From Trichocoleus sp. FACHB-46 (lineage in GTDB: Bacteria > Cyanobacteriota > Cyanobacteriia > FACHB-46): a DNA stretch of 64,000 nt. Made by a program: the position numbers and the translations under genes. The stretch covers positions 112,878-176,877 of the forward strand of contig NZ_JACJOD010000034.1 of the NCBI RefSeq assembly GCF_014695385.1. Reading direction: 5' to 3'. The notes beneath the pieces are model-generated. The model had not been told where the DNA came from. It did no database searches and saw only the letters and a program-made list of their open reading frames with translations. Numbering within the stretch: position 1 is the stretch's first letter; the number at the start of each line of letters is the position of its first letter. Below, piece by piece: positions 54,158-63,052 of the stretch.

Positions 54158-54706
54158 TTATTTTTTCACACGACGACTCACTTCGGCAAGTAATCGCTTC
54201 ACCTTTAAGTCTAAAGAGTAACCTCGACTGGTTTGGATCACGCTAGTCTTTGCCAAGCGATCGTGCAGAGATTGTTGGTTGAGGGAGTCGGCGATCGCCA
54301 GCCCCAAGTCCAAGGCTAAAGGCAGGACTAGCAACACAATCCACCCTTCTCGAATCAAGCGCCAGCTACTCAACCCCAGGGCGACAAACAGAGCACTAGC
54401 CCCCAAATAAGCTTCTCGTTTCAGCAAGGCTAATAAATCAGCCGAGCGCAGCGCTTTAGGATCAATCACCTTAATATCGAAAACCCATCGCCCCAGGCTT
54501 TGACCCTGGTTGCGATAGGGAAGGAAAACCCGGAGAGTCAACCAGGCGATTAAGAAAAGCAGCGATCGCAGTAATTGCACCATGCCACCACTACCAAGCA
54601 CCAAAGAACCAGCGAACCAAGCACAGAAAAAGTCCAACGTGAAAGCCACGGCACGTCGCCAAATTGGCGCTTTAGGAAGGCGAGCTGCTACAAGGTCACT
54701 GCGCAT
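54158..54706 (-). CDS. RDD family membrane protein
   Basis: A 182-residue membrane protein with the RDD signature: an Arg followed by Asp residues in PIWRRAVAFTLDFF, then YRNQGQSLGRWVFDIKVIDP. Three to four hydrophobic helices are visible (about 20-40, 42-62, 105-125 and 127-147). RDD proteins are poorly understood; some act in Na+ or cation exchange. Its stop lies 39 bp before rpmG, suggesting co-transcription with the ribosomal genes. Confidence 0.85.
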   Translation of the reverse strand: MRSDLVAARLPKAPIWRRAVAFTLDFFCAWFAGSLVLGSGGMVQLLRSLLFLIAWLTLRVFLPYRNQGQSLGRWVFDIKVIDPKALRSADLLALLKREAYLGASALFVALGLSSWRLIREGWIVLLVLPLALDLGLAIADSLNQQSLHDRLAKTSVIQTSRGYSLDLKVKRLLAEVSRRVKK

Positions 54707-54896
54707 ATATTGTGAGCGTTCCGGGATAAAGCGTGAAGTTGGGCGGATTCTGTCTAAATCATGAGTACGAACTGCTGAAACCTCACCGTCCTATAGGGGT
54801 GATGTCCAGCTGGGCGCAGCTACTTAAAACGTATCATTCTGCTGATTGCTAACGAGCGGTAAACTAACAAACAAGTTCCAAGAGAAAATCCGGACC

Positions 54897-56138
54897 ATGC
54901 TGCCCGTTAAGCAAGCAGAAGCGCTAATTCTCAGCTTAGTTAACCCCTTATCGCCCGCTCAAGATACAGAAGTTTTAGACTTACTGTCTGCGTCTCGGCG
55001 GATTTTGACAGCAGCGGTTACGAGTGCGCTTGATTTTCCTCACTGGGACAATTCAGCGATGGATGGCTATGCAGTGCGCTTTGCCGATGTGCAGTCCTGC
55101 AAGGCTGAGCAACCTGCAACGCTAGAAATTGTGGAGGAAATTCCCGCAGGGTATCAACCGCAGCAAACGATTCAGCCTGGGCAAGCCGCCCGGATTCTGA
55201 CTGGGGCCATGATGCCAGCGGGAGCCGATACTGTTGTGATGCAAGAGCGCACCCAGCGTCAAGGCGATCGCGTCACCATTCTAGAAGCCCCAGAATTTCA
55301 AGCTTTTGTGCGGCAGCGAGCAGCCTTTTACCAAGCGGGCACCCCCCTCCTGAAACCAGGCATTGAACTAAACGCGCCCGAAATCGCAGTATTAGCAGCA
55401 GCCCAGTGCGCGCAAGTCAGCGTTTACCGCCGTCCTCGGGTTGCCATCCTCTCGACTGGTAGTGAGTTAGTTGCCCCAGACCAACCTTTGCAACCTGGGC
55501 AAATTGTGGACTCGAACCAGTACGCTTTAGCCGCGTTGGTGCAGCAGCTAGGAGCAGAACCCTTGCTGCTAGGGGGGATTCCAGATGAACCGGAAGCCTT
55601 AAAGTCAGCGATCGCCCAAGCAATCACTACTGCCGATGTCGTGCTTTCCTCCGGCGGTGTTTCCGTTGGTGACTATGACTACGTGGATGAGATCTTGGCA
55701 ACACTGGGAGCCGAAATCCACATTCGAGCCGTAGCCATCAAACCAGGCAAACCTTTGACAGTGGCAACTTTTGCGGCACCCCAAGCGCGTTCGGTTTTGT
55801 ACTTCGGGCTACCTGGGAATCCCGTTTCAGCTTTGGTTACTTTCTGGCGCTTCGTTCAACCCACGCTCCGCAAACTATCAGGATTAGCTCAAGGCTGGGA
55901 ACCGACGTTTATTAAAGCCTGCACCCAGCAAGATTTACGCTCCGATGGCAAGCGAGAGGGCTATCTTTGGGGACATCTGCAATTGGTGGATGGTGACTAC
56001 GAATTTCGTCTAGCAGGAGGCAGCCATAGCTCTGGCAACCTGATCAACCTGGCCCAAACCAATGGCTTAGCGATGTTACCTGTAGGTCAAACCGCGATCG
56101 CCGCAGGCACAGAAATATTTGTCATGCAAGTCGATTGA
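54897..56138 (+). CDS. moeA: Molybdopterin molybdenumtransferase
   Basis: A 413-residue enzyme that inserts molybdenum into adenylylated molybdopterin. Start at ATG 54897 (MLPVKQAEALIL) gives the family's normal length; an upstream TTG adds 17 residues. Marks: HWDNSAMDGYAVRFADV, RILTGAMMPAGADTVVMQER, GSELV and VDSNQYALAAL, VLSSGGVSVGDYDYV, IKPGKPLTVA and YFGLPGNPVSALVTF. No other moa or mob gene is in the window. Repeat copy D follows at 56207. Confidence 0.96.
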   Translation: MLPVKQAEALILSLVNPLSPAQDTEVLDLLSASRRILTAAVTSALDFPHWDNSAMDGYAVRFADVQSCKAEQPATLEIVEEIPAGYQPQQTIQPGQAARILTGAMMPAGADTVVMQERTQRQGDRVTILEAPEFQAFVRQRAAFYQAGTPLLKPGIELNAPEIAVLAAAQCAQVSVYRRPRVAILSTGSELVAPDQPLQPGQIVDSNQYALAALVQQLGAEPLLLGGIPDEPEALKSAIAQAITTADVVLSSGGVSVGDYDYVDEILATLGAEIHIRAVAIKPGKPLTVATFAAPQARSVLYFGLPGNPVSALVTFWRFVQPTLRKLSGLAQGWEPTFIKACTQQDLRSDGKREGYLWGHLQLVDGDYEFRLAGGSHSSGNLINLAQTNGLAMLPVGQTAIAAGTEIFVMQVD

Positions 56139-56206
56139 ATCAAAAATCGATTCACTTCCAGCACCAACTTCCAGCAATCACTTCGAGCCTCATACAATTA
56201 AACTCG

Positions 56207-56270
56207 TCTGAAGGAGGTCTGGAGGACGCAGCCGTCCTTCAGCGGGAGTTTGAGGGCAGGTGCCCTCAAG
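56207..56270 (+). repeat. 62-bp interspersed repeat, copy D
   Basis: Starts TCTGAAGGAGGTCTGGAGGA and ends in the perfect hairpin TTGAGGGCAGGTGCCCTCAA. It shares a further 24 bp past the hairpin (GGCTCGGATTC then CCAAGTGTCACC) with copy B. It lies between moeA and the oxidoreductase gene. Confidence 0.85.
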
Positions 56271-56403
56271 GCTCGGATTCGCCAAGTGTCACCAAAACCA
56301 TCCGAGAGATGTGATCGCCCCAGAGACCTGCGCCGGCAACCAGTACTATAAATAACTAGCCCTTGCTTCAGAAAGCCCTGCACCCTTCAGCACCTACTTG
56401 TCT

Positions 56404-57552
56404 ATGGTTTCCACCAACGTGAACCCCACCTCCGCAAAACCTCGCTCGCGATCGCAAATAGGTGTTGCAATGATTGGCACAGGTTTTGGGCAAAAAGTTC
56501 ACCTTCCAGGGTTTCAAGCCCACGATCGCACCCAAGTAGTGGCAGTGTATCACCGGGATCTAGCCCAAGCCAGAGCGATCGCCGAAGCCCACCAAATCCC
56601 CCATGCTTGCAGCAGCGTCGCAGAAATTGCCGCTTTGCCAGAAGTGCAGGCCGTCAGTATTTCTACACCCCCGTTTCTGCACTACGACATGGCCCAAACC
56701 GTATTGCAAGCAGGCAAACACATCTTGCTAGAAAAGCCGACAACCCTCTCCGCCACAGAAGCCAAAAACTTGTATCATTTTGCAGCCAACCAGCAAGCGA
56801 TCGCAGCCCTCGATTTTGAATTTCGCTGTGTCCCTGCTTGGCAACGCTTGGCTGAGCTGCTAGCCGAAGGTTATGTCGGTGAAACTCGCTTGATCAAAAT
56901 TGACTGGCTGGTTTCCAGCCGAGCCGATGCCACCCGTCCTTGGAATTGGTATGCTCAGCGAGAAAAAGGAGGCGGTGCTTTAGGCGCGATCGGTTCCCAT
57001 GCCTTTGACTACATTGCTTGGCTGTTCGGCCCCATCCAACGCCTATCGGCTCGGCTGAGTACTTCTATCCCGGCACGTCCCGACCCCAGAACGGGCGAGC
57101 AGAAAACGGTCGATGCCGACGACACCTGCATGCTGATGCTAGAGCTAGCCAACGGTACACCTTGCCAAGTTTGCCTCAGCTCCGTTACCTATCAAGGTCG
57201 TGGTCACTGGATAGAAGTGTATGGCGATCGCGGCACTTTGGTTTTAGGCAGCAACAACCAAAAAGATTACGTGCATGGGTTTCAGCTTTGGGCCAGCCAA
57301 GGCGGACAACCCCTGAGCTTGGTAGAAATTCCCAAGCGCTTAGAGTTTCCTAAAACCTACCTGGATGGTCGGATTGCACCGTTTATGGGGGTGGTCGATC
57401 GCTGGGTGCAAGGAATTGATCAACGAGCCGCGATCGCCCCTTCCTTGCGTGAAGGTGTCTACTCACAATTGCTGATGGACTTAACCCAGCAATCCCACAC
57501 CGCAGGAACTTGGGTAGAAGTGCCCGATTTAGAGCAATTCTTAGCAAGTTGA
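56404..57552 (+). CDS. Gfo/Idh/MocA family oxidoreductase
   Basis: A 382-residue NAD(P)-dependent dehydrogenase acting on a sugar, inositol or similar polyol. The ATG at 56404 is preferred over the TTG six bases earlier. The Rossmann motif is VAMIGTGFGQKVHLPGF, followed by the family EKP in HILLEKPTTLS and the region GGGALGAIGSHAFDYIAWLFG, which holds the catalytic His. The C-terminal domain (about 150-380) has the WIEVYGDRGTL strand set. The substrate cannot be read from sequence. Monocistronic. Confidence 0.92.
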   Translation: MVSTNVNPTSAKPRSRSQIGVAMIGTGFGQKVHLPGFQAHDRTQVVAVYHRDLAQARAIAEAHQIPHACSSVAEIAALPEVQAVSISTPPFLHYDMAQTVLQAGKHILLEKPTTLSATEAKNLYHFAANQQAIAALDFEFRCVPAWQRLAELLAEGYVGETRLIKIDWLVSSRADATRPWNWYAQREKGGGALGAIGSHAFDYIAWLFGPIQRLSARLSTSIPARPDPRTGEQKTVDADDTCMLMLELANGTPCQVCLSSVTYQGRGHWIEVYGDRGTLVLGSNNQKDYVHGFQLWASQGGQPLSLVEIPKRLEFPKTYLDGRIAPFMGVVDRWVQGIDQRAAIAPSLREGVYSQLLMDLTQQSHTAGTWVEVPDLEQFLAS

Positions 57553-57565
57553 GCTTGGGTTCACT

Positions 57566-58705
57566 CTAGGAAAGTTGGTAACGCATCCCAGGCGCTTGCG
57601 ACACCAAACCCAGTAATTCCAACTGCAGCAGCGCACTGGAAACTGCTGCCGCTGCTAGCCCTACCTGCTGGACAATCACATCAAAGGCTGTAGGCTCAGC
57701 CGTTAACGACTGCAAAACGGTTTGCAACTCTGGCGCTAAGTTTGGAATTAAAGCGTGGCTCGAATGGCTAGGGGCAGCCTTGGCGCTTGGGGCTGCTGAC
57801 GCTACCACCTGTAGACGTGGCATTGTACCGAGCATCTCTAGCAGATGGATTTCGCTTAAAATCGCTTGGGCTCCCACGCTTAGCAATTTCAAGCAACCCA
57901 TCGAGCGGGGATTGTCTAGCGAACCAGGCAGCACGTAGACATCGCGACCATAATCATTCGCCAGATGAGCCGTAATTAAAGCGCCAGATTTGCCGGGTGC
58001 TTCCATTACCAAAACTGCGCGACTTAACCCTGCAATGATGCGATTGCGCCGGGGAAAATGGCTGCGATCGGGTTGCGTCCCAGCGGGATATTCGCTCACT
58101 AGCAAACCCTGCTCGGCAATTTGGTCGTAAAGCTTTTGGTTCTTCCAGGGATAGACCATATCTACCCCAGTCCCCAAGACTGCGATCGTGTAGCCGCTTA
58201 CATCTAGACAACTTTGATGGGCTTCAGTGTCGATGCCGTAAGCCAAGCCCGAAACCACTGTAAAGTTTTGGTGAGCTAAAGAGGAGCTGAGTTTGCGTGC
58301 CCAACGCCGCCCATAGTCCGAAGGGTCACGGGTACCCACGATCGCGATCGCCGGGGTGGTTGCTTGTTGCTCCTGAGGCTGGACTTGACCTTTGTAATAC
58401 AGAGCAGGCGGAGGATCTGGGATTTCTAGCAGCAACTGAGGATAGCCCGGATCGGCTGGGGTCCAGAAACAGGGGTTTTCCCGCTCATGAGTTTTTAGCA
58501 ACTGCTCTGGATGAATTTTGGCTCGCGCTGCCACCATCACTTCGAGGGTTTGGGGTCCAATGCCGTCCACAGCCCCCAGCTCTTTTGGGCTTGCTTCCCA
58601 AGCAGCTTCTAAAGTTTGGAAGTGCTGTTGGAGCCGTTTAAGCAAAATAGGGCCAATACCTGGAATGCGGGACCAAGCTAACCACAGTGCGCGTTCTGAA
58701 AACAA
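57566..58705 (-). CDS. dprA: DNA-processing protein DprA
   Basis: A 379-residue protein that binds incoming single-stranded DNA and loads RecA during natural transformation. The order is an N-terminal HhH/SAM-like region (IPGIGPILLKRLQQHF, VDGIGPQTLEVM), the Rossmann DprA core (AIAIVGTRDPSDYGRRWA, VVSGLAYGIDTEAH, GVDMVYPWKN and FPRRNRIIAGLSRAVLVMEA, GSLDNPRSMGCLKLLSVGA) and a C-terminal winged helix (about 315-375). Length is normal. It converges with the oxidoreductase gene, 13 bp apart. It supports competence in this strain. Confidence 0.96.
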   Translation of the reverse strand: MFSERALWLAWSRIPGIGPILLKRLQQHFQTLEAAWEASPKELGAVDGIGPQTLEVMVAARAKIHPEQLLKTHERENPCFWTPADPGYPQLLLEIPDPPPALYYKGQVQPQEQQATTPAIAIVGTRDPSDYGRRWARKLSSSLAHQNFTVVSGLAYGIDTEAHQSCLDVSGYTIAVLGTGVDMVYPWKNQKLYDQIAEQGLLVSEYPAGTQPDRSHFPRRNRIIAGLSRAVLVMEAPGKSGALITAHLANDYGRDVYVLPGSLDNPRSMGCLKLLSVGAQAILSEIHLLEMLGTMPRLQVVASAAPSAKAAPSHSSHALIPNLAPELQTVLQSLTAEPTAFDVIVQQVGLAAAAVSSALLQLELLGLVSQAPGMRYQLS

Positions 58706-58806
58706 TCATTCACCCTCAAGTCGGCGGATCTCAGTATGCCCCAATTTTGGCTTAATGCTGACTCTGCCTAGCGCCAATCCCCTCAATTTTAAGCTGGGTC
58801 TACGTT

Positions 58807-59484
58807 CTATGTTTTCCAGCTCACAAGCCGAGCATACAAATAGGCGATGACCTCAGAAATAACGGTGCGAACTCCCTCGCTCGATCGCCACCAATGTTCT
58901 ACGTCATAAGCTCGTGGCTGAACGGCGATCGCACCCACATGCACAGTTGGGGCCAATGCTTGTCGAAAAACCAGCCAACTACGACGAGTATGAGTGCCTA
59001 AAGTAAAGAGATTTATCCCTGTCACCTCTAGCCCTGATTTTGATAACCACTGCCGCAAGGCAATGGCTGAGGTGTAGGTGCGGTCCTTCTCAACCTTGGG
59101 AGTTGGGACAGCAACCAATTGCTTGGGATCGAACCCTAAAGCTAGAAATGTGGCGGCTGTCAGATCTGCAAAGTTTTTGTACTCAGCCAGGTAGTAACCT
59201 CTGGATAACGGGGTGCCTGTAGTAATGAGTTTTTCGTAGGAACCACGCTGATATTCCGCGATCGCCTCTTCTACGGCGTAATCTGGCAACCAACCTTCTA
59301 CAACTAGGATATTAGCTGGGATTGGAGCGGTGACAGCAAGGAAAGGATGGATATTAGCGATCGCCAAGCCAAGCATCATCAGCAAGCTCAAGAAAATAAC
59401 AGCCCAACCTTGCAGAGTTGGCAGCCACATTTCTCGCCGCTGGATTAACTGAATTCTGAACTTCAATCTATTTTTTGGCTGCAT
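58807..59484 (-). CDS. YdcF/DUF218-family membrane-anchored protein
   Basis: A 225-residue protein with one N-terminal membrane helix (WAVIFLSLLMMLGLAIANI) and a DUF218 domain (about 55-200). Marks are NILVVEGWLPDYAVEEAIAE, ITTGTPLSRGYYL and the region VEKDRTYTSAIALRQWL, with GTHTRRSWLVFRQAL near the end. DUF218 proteins such as YdcF bind SAM or act in envelope biogenesis; their reaction is not settled. The catalytic domain would face the periplasm. It ends 101 bp before dprA on the same strand. Confidence 0.8.
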   Translation of the reverse strand: MQPKNRLKFRIQLIQRREMWLPTLQGWAVIFLSLLMMLGLAIANIHPFLAVTAPIPANILVVEGWLPDYAVEEAIAEYQRGSYEKLITTGTPLSRGYYLAEYKNFADLTAATFLALGFDPKQLVAVPTPKVEKDRTYTSAIALRQWLSKSGLEVTGINLFTLGTHTRRSWLVFRQALAPTVHVGAIAVQPRAYDVEHWWRSSEGVRTVISEVIAYLYARLVSWKT

Positions 59485-59516
59485 TAGACACTAATTCTTG
59501 CTAGGGCGATCGCTCA

Positions 59517-61076
59517 CTACTTTAGACAACCAATATCCTTCAGCATGGCTAACTGCTGCTGGACAGGAGCGAGCGTATTAGCAGCGATCATGCCACTGGC
59601 TGCAACGGCGGGTAAGCCAATGCCAGGAAAAGTAGAATCTCCACAGCACAATAGTCCTGGCAAAGGTGTAGTCGGTCCTGGAAATAAGCTGTCCCCGGCG
59701 GAGATGGCGGGACCATAGGAACCTTGATGGCGACGCAGATAGCGCTCGTGAGTGAGCGGGGTGCCCACCAAGGAGACTTGGCAGCGGGAGCGGATATCAG
59801 GAATGATACGTTCCAACGCTTGCCACATCACCTCTGCTCGTTGCTCCTTTTGTTGGGCATAGGCTTCACTGCGTCGATCCAAGTCTTGCCACAAATCATA
59901 AGGTTCATTCCCAGGAATATAGACATGAATCGTATGTTTTCCAGCAGGAGCCAGGGAAGGATCAAGCAGAGAGGGAATGGAAACAAGAACTACATTTTGA
60001 GGAGCGGTGACTCCCATCTCCCAATCATTCACCACAATGTAGTGACAAGCCAAATCGGGACGGAGACCAGTAGCATCAATACCGAGATGGAGATGCATAA
60101 AACTATCGCAGGTTGGCGTAGATTGCCGCTGAGCTTGAAAACGCTGAGGCAAAGCTCCTGTGGGTAGTAACTTGAGCGTATCCCAAATCGAGGCATTAGA
60201 AATCACCGCTCGTTTAGCACGAATCTCCTTACCACCTCGCAAACGGACTCCGACAGCGCGATCGCCTGCTACCAAAACTTGCTCTACATGAGCATTTAAC
60301 AGCAATTTTCCTCTCTGTTTCTGCAATCCTCTTACCAAAGCATCTACCAAGGCTCCGCTGCCTCCGATGGGATAGTCGAGCGTTACTTCTGGTCGATACC
60401 AATCGGCAAACATAAACGCCATCTCCGCTGCACTGGTTCCACTAGCAGGTAACCCAGAGAGGAGAAAACATAACAGATCGAGCCAATTGCGGATAAACGG
60501 ATCTGTGACCACACCCTCCATGACTCGACTAAACGAGCCAGTCAACTTCGGGATATGACCAATATGTTGAAAAAGAGAGGGAGCAAAACGCCCCATAGTC
60601 AAGGCAGCACCGAAATCAAAGCGGACTGCGGCTGGAGGAATTGCGATCGCCGCTCTCCCTAGAGGAGCCATGACTCGCTGTAATTCTCGCCATTCGGATA
60701 CCGCAGTTTCCCCTCGAAGTCTAGCTAAAACCTCACAGAACTGATCCGCACCAACAGTAGTATCAAAATCACCCTCAGGGAGACAGCAACCCCACGTATT
60801 GTAGGTAGCACAGGGCAGCTCCTCACCAATGGCATCCAACACTTGACGGAGAGGGTTAGCAGAAGGACTGTAGGACAAACCAGAGTAGAGCGAGGGGCCA
60901 GAGTCAAACTTGAACCCTTGATACTCAAACCCGTGAGCCGCACCACCTGGAATCGCATGGCTTTCACAAACCGCCACCTCAAAGCCATAGCGAGCTAGGA
61001 GCGCCGCACAGCTCAGCCCTCCAATGCCACTCCCAATTACAACTACATCCACTACATCCGTCACGGTATCACTCAA
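59517..61076 (-). CDS. CrtISO/phytoene-desaturase-like FAD oxidoreductase
   Basis: A 519-residue FAD enzyme of the carotenoid isomerase/desaturase family. The dinucleotide motif VVVIGSGIGGLSCAALLARY is at the start, followed by ESHAIPGGAAHGF; the C-terminal PGLLCCGDSTFPGIGLPAVA is the family's end motif. Length and the GTSAAEMAFMFADW segment recall CrtISO-like proteins (prolycopene isomerase and its paralogues), but several such paralogues exist in cyanobacteria, so the exact substrate is open. It should sit at the membrane. It ends 32 bp before the YdcF-like gene on the same strand. Confidence 0.85.
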   Translation of the reverse strand: MSDTVTDVVDVVVIGSGIGGLSCAALLARYGFEVAVCESHAIPGGAAHGFEYQGFKFDSGPSLYSGLSYSPSANPLRQVLDAIGEELPCATYNTWGCCLPEGDFDTTVGADQFCEVLARLRGETAVSEWRELQRVMAPLGRAAIAIPPAAVRFDFGAALTMGRFAPSLFQHIGHIPKLTGSFSRVMEGVVTDPFIRNWLDLLCFLLSGLPASGTSAAEMAFMFADWYRPEVTLDYPIGGSGALVDALVRGLQKQRGKLLLNAHVEQVLVAGDRAVGVRLRGGKEIRAKRAVISNASIWDTLKLLPTGALPQRFQAQRQSTPTCDSFMHLHLGIDATGLRPDLACHYIVVNDWEMGVTAPQNVVLVSIPSLLDPSLAPAGKHTIHVYIPGNEPYDLWQDLDRRSEAYAQQKEQRAEVMWQALERIIPDIRSRCQVSLVGTPLTHERYLRRHQGSYGPAISAGDSLFPGPTTPLPGLLCCGDSTFPGIGLPAVAASGMIAANTLAPVQQQLAMLKDIGCLK

Positions 61077-61162
61077 TAATCGAATAAGTCTTCAGATAGG
61101 GGGTAGATTACCATCTGCTGATTATGCTGAGCACATCAGTTGTTGCTTGAGAGGCCACCCCG

Positions 61163-61387
61163 ATGAACTCCGCAGACAATCACCAAAATTCCAGTGATAC
61201 ACCTGATCAAGCGGTCAACCTCAACACCAAGCAGATGGACGATGGTAGCGACGCTGATCTAGATGATTTGCAGATCACTGATGACAACGTTGTTTATAAC
61301 GAACGTCTCCTCAGCAGCCCAGCCGTCATGCCAGAGATGCCAGGGCAGCGAAGAGACGCAGATGCAGAGAGCAAAGAACAAGTTTAA
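61163..61387 (+). CDS. Small acidic hypothetical protein
   Basis: A 74-residue soluble, acidic and probably disordered protein (D/E/N/Q-rich, for example MDDGSDADLDDLQITDDN). GAGG lies eleven bases before the ATG. It is transcribed divergently from the CrtISO-like gene and converges with the DUF2301 gene, nine bases apart. It resembles no named family; support rests on the start context and compact placement. Confidence 0.55.
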   Translation: MNSADNHQNSSDTPDQAVNLNTKQMDDGSDADLDDLQITDDNVVYNERLLSSPAVMPEMPGQRRDADAESKEQV

Positions 61388-61396
61388 CCAGTGATC

Positions 61397-62059
61397 CTAA
61401 TTTCCAGCTTTCGCCAACCGCTCTTGATGAAGATAGTCAAACACAGACTTATCCCCGATGTCAGGTGGAATCGCCTGGATCACTTTGCGGCAAGCAAACA
61501 CGAGAAACAGTGCTGCCCACAGAGCTAGTAGTACCTGTTCTCCCTGAGGCGGCAGAATGCCTACCATATGCCCTAGCAGCAGAATAGGAAGTAGCGGAGT
61601 CAAGATCTTTGTTTCAGCTCGATTAAAGCAGAAAGCTTCCTTGAAAAAGATCCCCGTCAAAGCTGCAAAAGTGAAGCCAACACCCAACAAACTTAAGGGA
61701 TGATTGTAAACGAAACTCGCTAGCGGTTCATCTGCTTGTAGAGCAAACGCGATCGCACTGAGACCCCCGATCGCCCAGAACGCTTGCAAAGCTCGATGCA
61801 GCGGCGCTAGATAGATATGAATCGTGAGTAAACTAACGCCCAAGGCTAGCGAAAAGCCAGCATACAGCACAGTCACCCACGACATCACACCTGGCTCATC
61901 GCCAAAGCGCAACACTAACCCAGCCCCAAGCGCAAAACAACCAGCCGCCACCGCCAGGCCCGCGCGATAAATTATCACACCCTGGCGATCGCCCTCTGTA
62001 ATCGTAAATTCCCCAAACTGCCCCTGATAAACTTCCGGTTCCAACTTCGCAGTTGTCAT
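61397..62059 (-). CDS. DUF2301 family membrane protein
   Basis: A 220-residue integral membrane protein with about seven hydrophobic helices after a soluble N-terminus (about residues 1-28). Family marks are VYQGQFGEFTITEGDRQGV, IHIYLAPLHRALQAFWAIG and GIFFKEAFCFNRAETKILTP. DUF2301 is found in cyanobacteria and plastid-bearing organisms and has no known role. Repeat copy E separates it from the SAM hydrolase gene on the same strand. Confidence 0.88.
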   Translation of the reverse strand: MTTAKLEPEVYQGQFGEFTITEGDRQGVIIYRAGLAVAAGCFALGAGLVLRFGDEPGVMSWVTVLYAGFSLALGVSLLTIHIYLAPLHRALQAFWAIGGLSAIAFALQADEPLASFVYNHPLSLLGVGFTFAALTGIFFKEAFCFNRAETKILTPLLPILLLGHMVGILPPQGEQVLLALWAALFLVFACRKVIQAIPPDIGDKSVFDYLHQERLAKAGN

Positions 62060-62113
62060 ATCTCTCTCCTCCCTCTAACAAAAACCTAACAACATAGCCA
62101 AAAGCACCCTTTT

Positions 62114-62175
62114 GGAGGGGGTCTGGGGGACGCAACCGTCCCTCAGCGGAGGTTGGGGGGCAAGCGCCCCCAAGC
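62114..62175 (+). repeat. 62-bp interspersed repeat, copy E
   Basis: Starts TTGGAGGGGGTCTGGGGGAC and ends in the hairpin TTGGGGGGCAAGCGCCCCCA. On the minus strand it encodes the last residues and stop of the SAM hydrolase gene (62143-62175). Confidence 0.85.
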
Positions 62176-62964
62176 ATTTGGTTTTAGCAGCACCTCAACT
62201 GCATCTCCAACATGCAATTTCAAACTAGCCTCAGCACTTCCCCCATTCACCGCAACTTCAACCCATCCATGACTTCCTACTAATGCTAACAACGTCCCAG
62301 CAGGGCGATCGCTATAACTCGACACCCCCATAATTTCTGTCTCACCAATTACAACCGCCCAAACCTGCTCTACCACCGCACTTTCAGGAATATTCGTAAT
62401 TAAATTACCAAAGCGATCGCAATACTGTACACAACCCCACATCCTGTCACCCTCAGACCGATAATCAGGAATTGGCAACTGCACCAAACTTTGCAGATCA
62501 ATCACTGGTCCCAACTCCCGTAACGCCACCCCAGAGGCCAAATGAGCCGCCACAGGCGCAAAAATATCGCGACCATGAAACGTCGTACTCAGTTGCCCCG
62601 ATCGCCAGAATTGAGCATTTATTAACTCCACTGCCGCGATCGCCCGCTGCTGACTCAACACCCCACTAAACAACCCATTATCTGGCCCCACCAAAAACCC
62701 ATCCTCCAGTTCCACCGCGATCGCCCGCCTTGCACTTCCCACCCCCGGATCAACCACCGCCACATGCACCGTCCCAGGTGGAAAGTAAGGATAAGCATTC
62801 ATCAAACAAAACCGAGCCGCCACTACATTCTGAGGCGGAACCTGATGCGTCAAATCAATCACCCGCACCTCAGGATTAACCTGAGCGATCGCCCCTTTCA
62901 TCACCCCCACATAAACATCACTCAAACCAAAATCAGTCAAAAGAGTAACTAAACGTTGCGACAT
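62143..62964 (-). CDS. SAM hydroxide adenosyltransferase (DUF62 family)
   Basis: A 273-residue enzyme that hydrolyses S-adenosylmethionine to adenosine and methionine; the fluorinase and chlorinase belong to the same fold. Marks: LTDFGLSDVYVGVMKGAI, DLTHQVPPQNVVAARF, VVDPGVGSARRAIAVE and VGPDNGLFSGVL, then CDRFGNLITNIP. The halogenase-specific insert is not seen, so hydrolysis is more likely than halogenation. The C-terminal 11 codons (AWGRLPPNLR and stop) come from repeat copy E, replacing the original end. Confidence 0.93.
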   Translation of the reverse strand: MSQRLVTLLTDFGLSDVYVGVMKGAIAQVNPEVRVIDLTHQVPPQNVVAARFCLMNAYPYFPPGTVHVAVVDPGVGSARRAIAVELEDGFLVGPDNGLFSGVLSQQRAIAAVELINAQFWRSGQLSTTFHGRDIFAPVAAHLASGVALRELGPVIDLQSLVQLPIPDYRSEGDRMWGCVQYCDRFGNLITNIPESAVVEQVWAVVIGETEIMGVSSYSDRPAGTLLALVGSHGWVEVAVNGGSAEASLKLHVGDAVEVLLKPNAWGRLPPNLR

Positions 62965-62981
62965 AAAAAGTAAATTACCTT

Positions 62982-63043
62982 CTGGAGGAGGTCTGGAGGA
63001 CGCAGCCGTCCTTCAGCGGGGGTTCGGGGGCGAGTGCCCCCGA
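62982..63043 (+). repeat. 62-bp interspersed repeat, copy F
   Basis: Starts CTGGAGGAGGTCTGGAGGAC and ends in the hairpin TCGGGGGCGAGTGCCCCCGA. Its arms show a further compensatory change against the other copies. It lies between the SPOUT and SAM hydrolase genes. Confidence 0.85.
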
Positions 63044-63052
63044 TGGTTCGGC

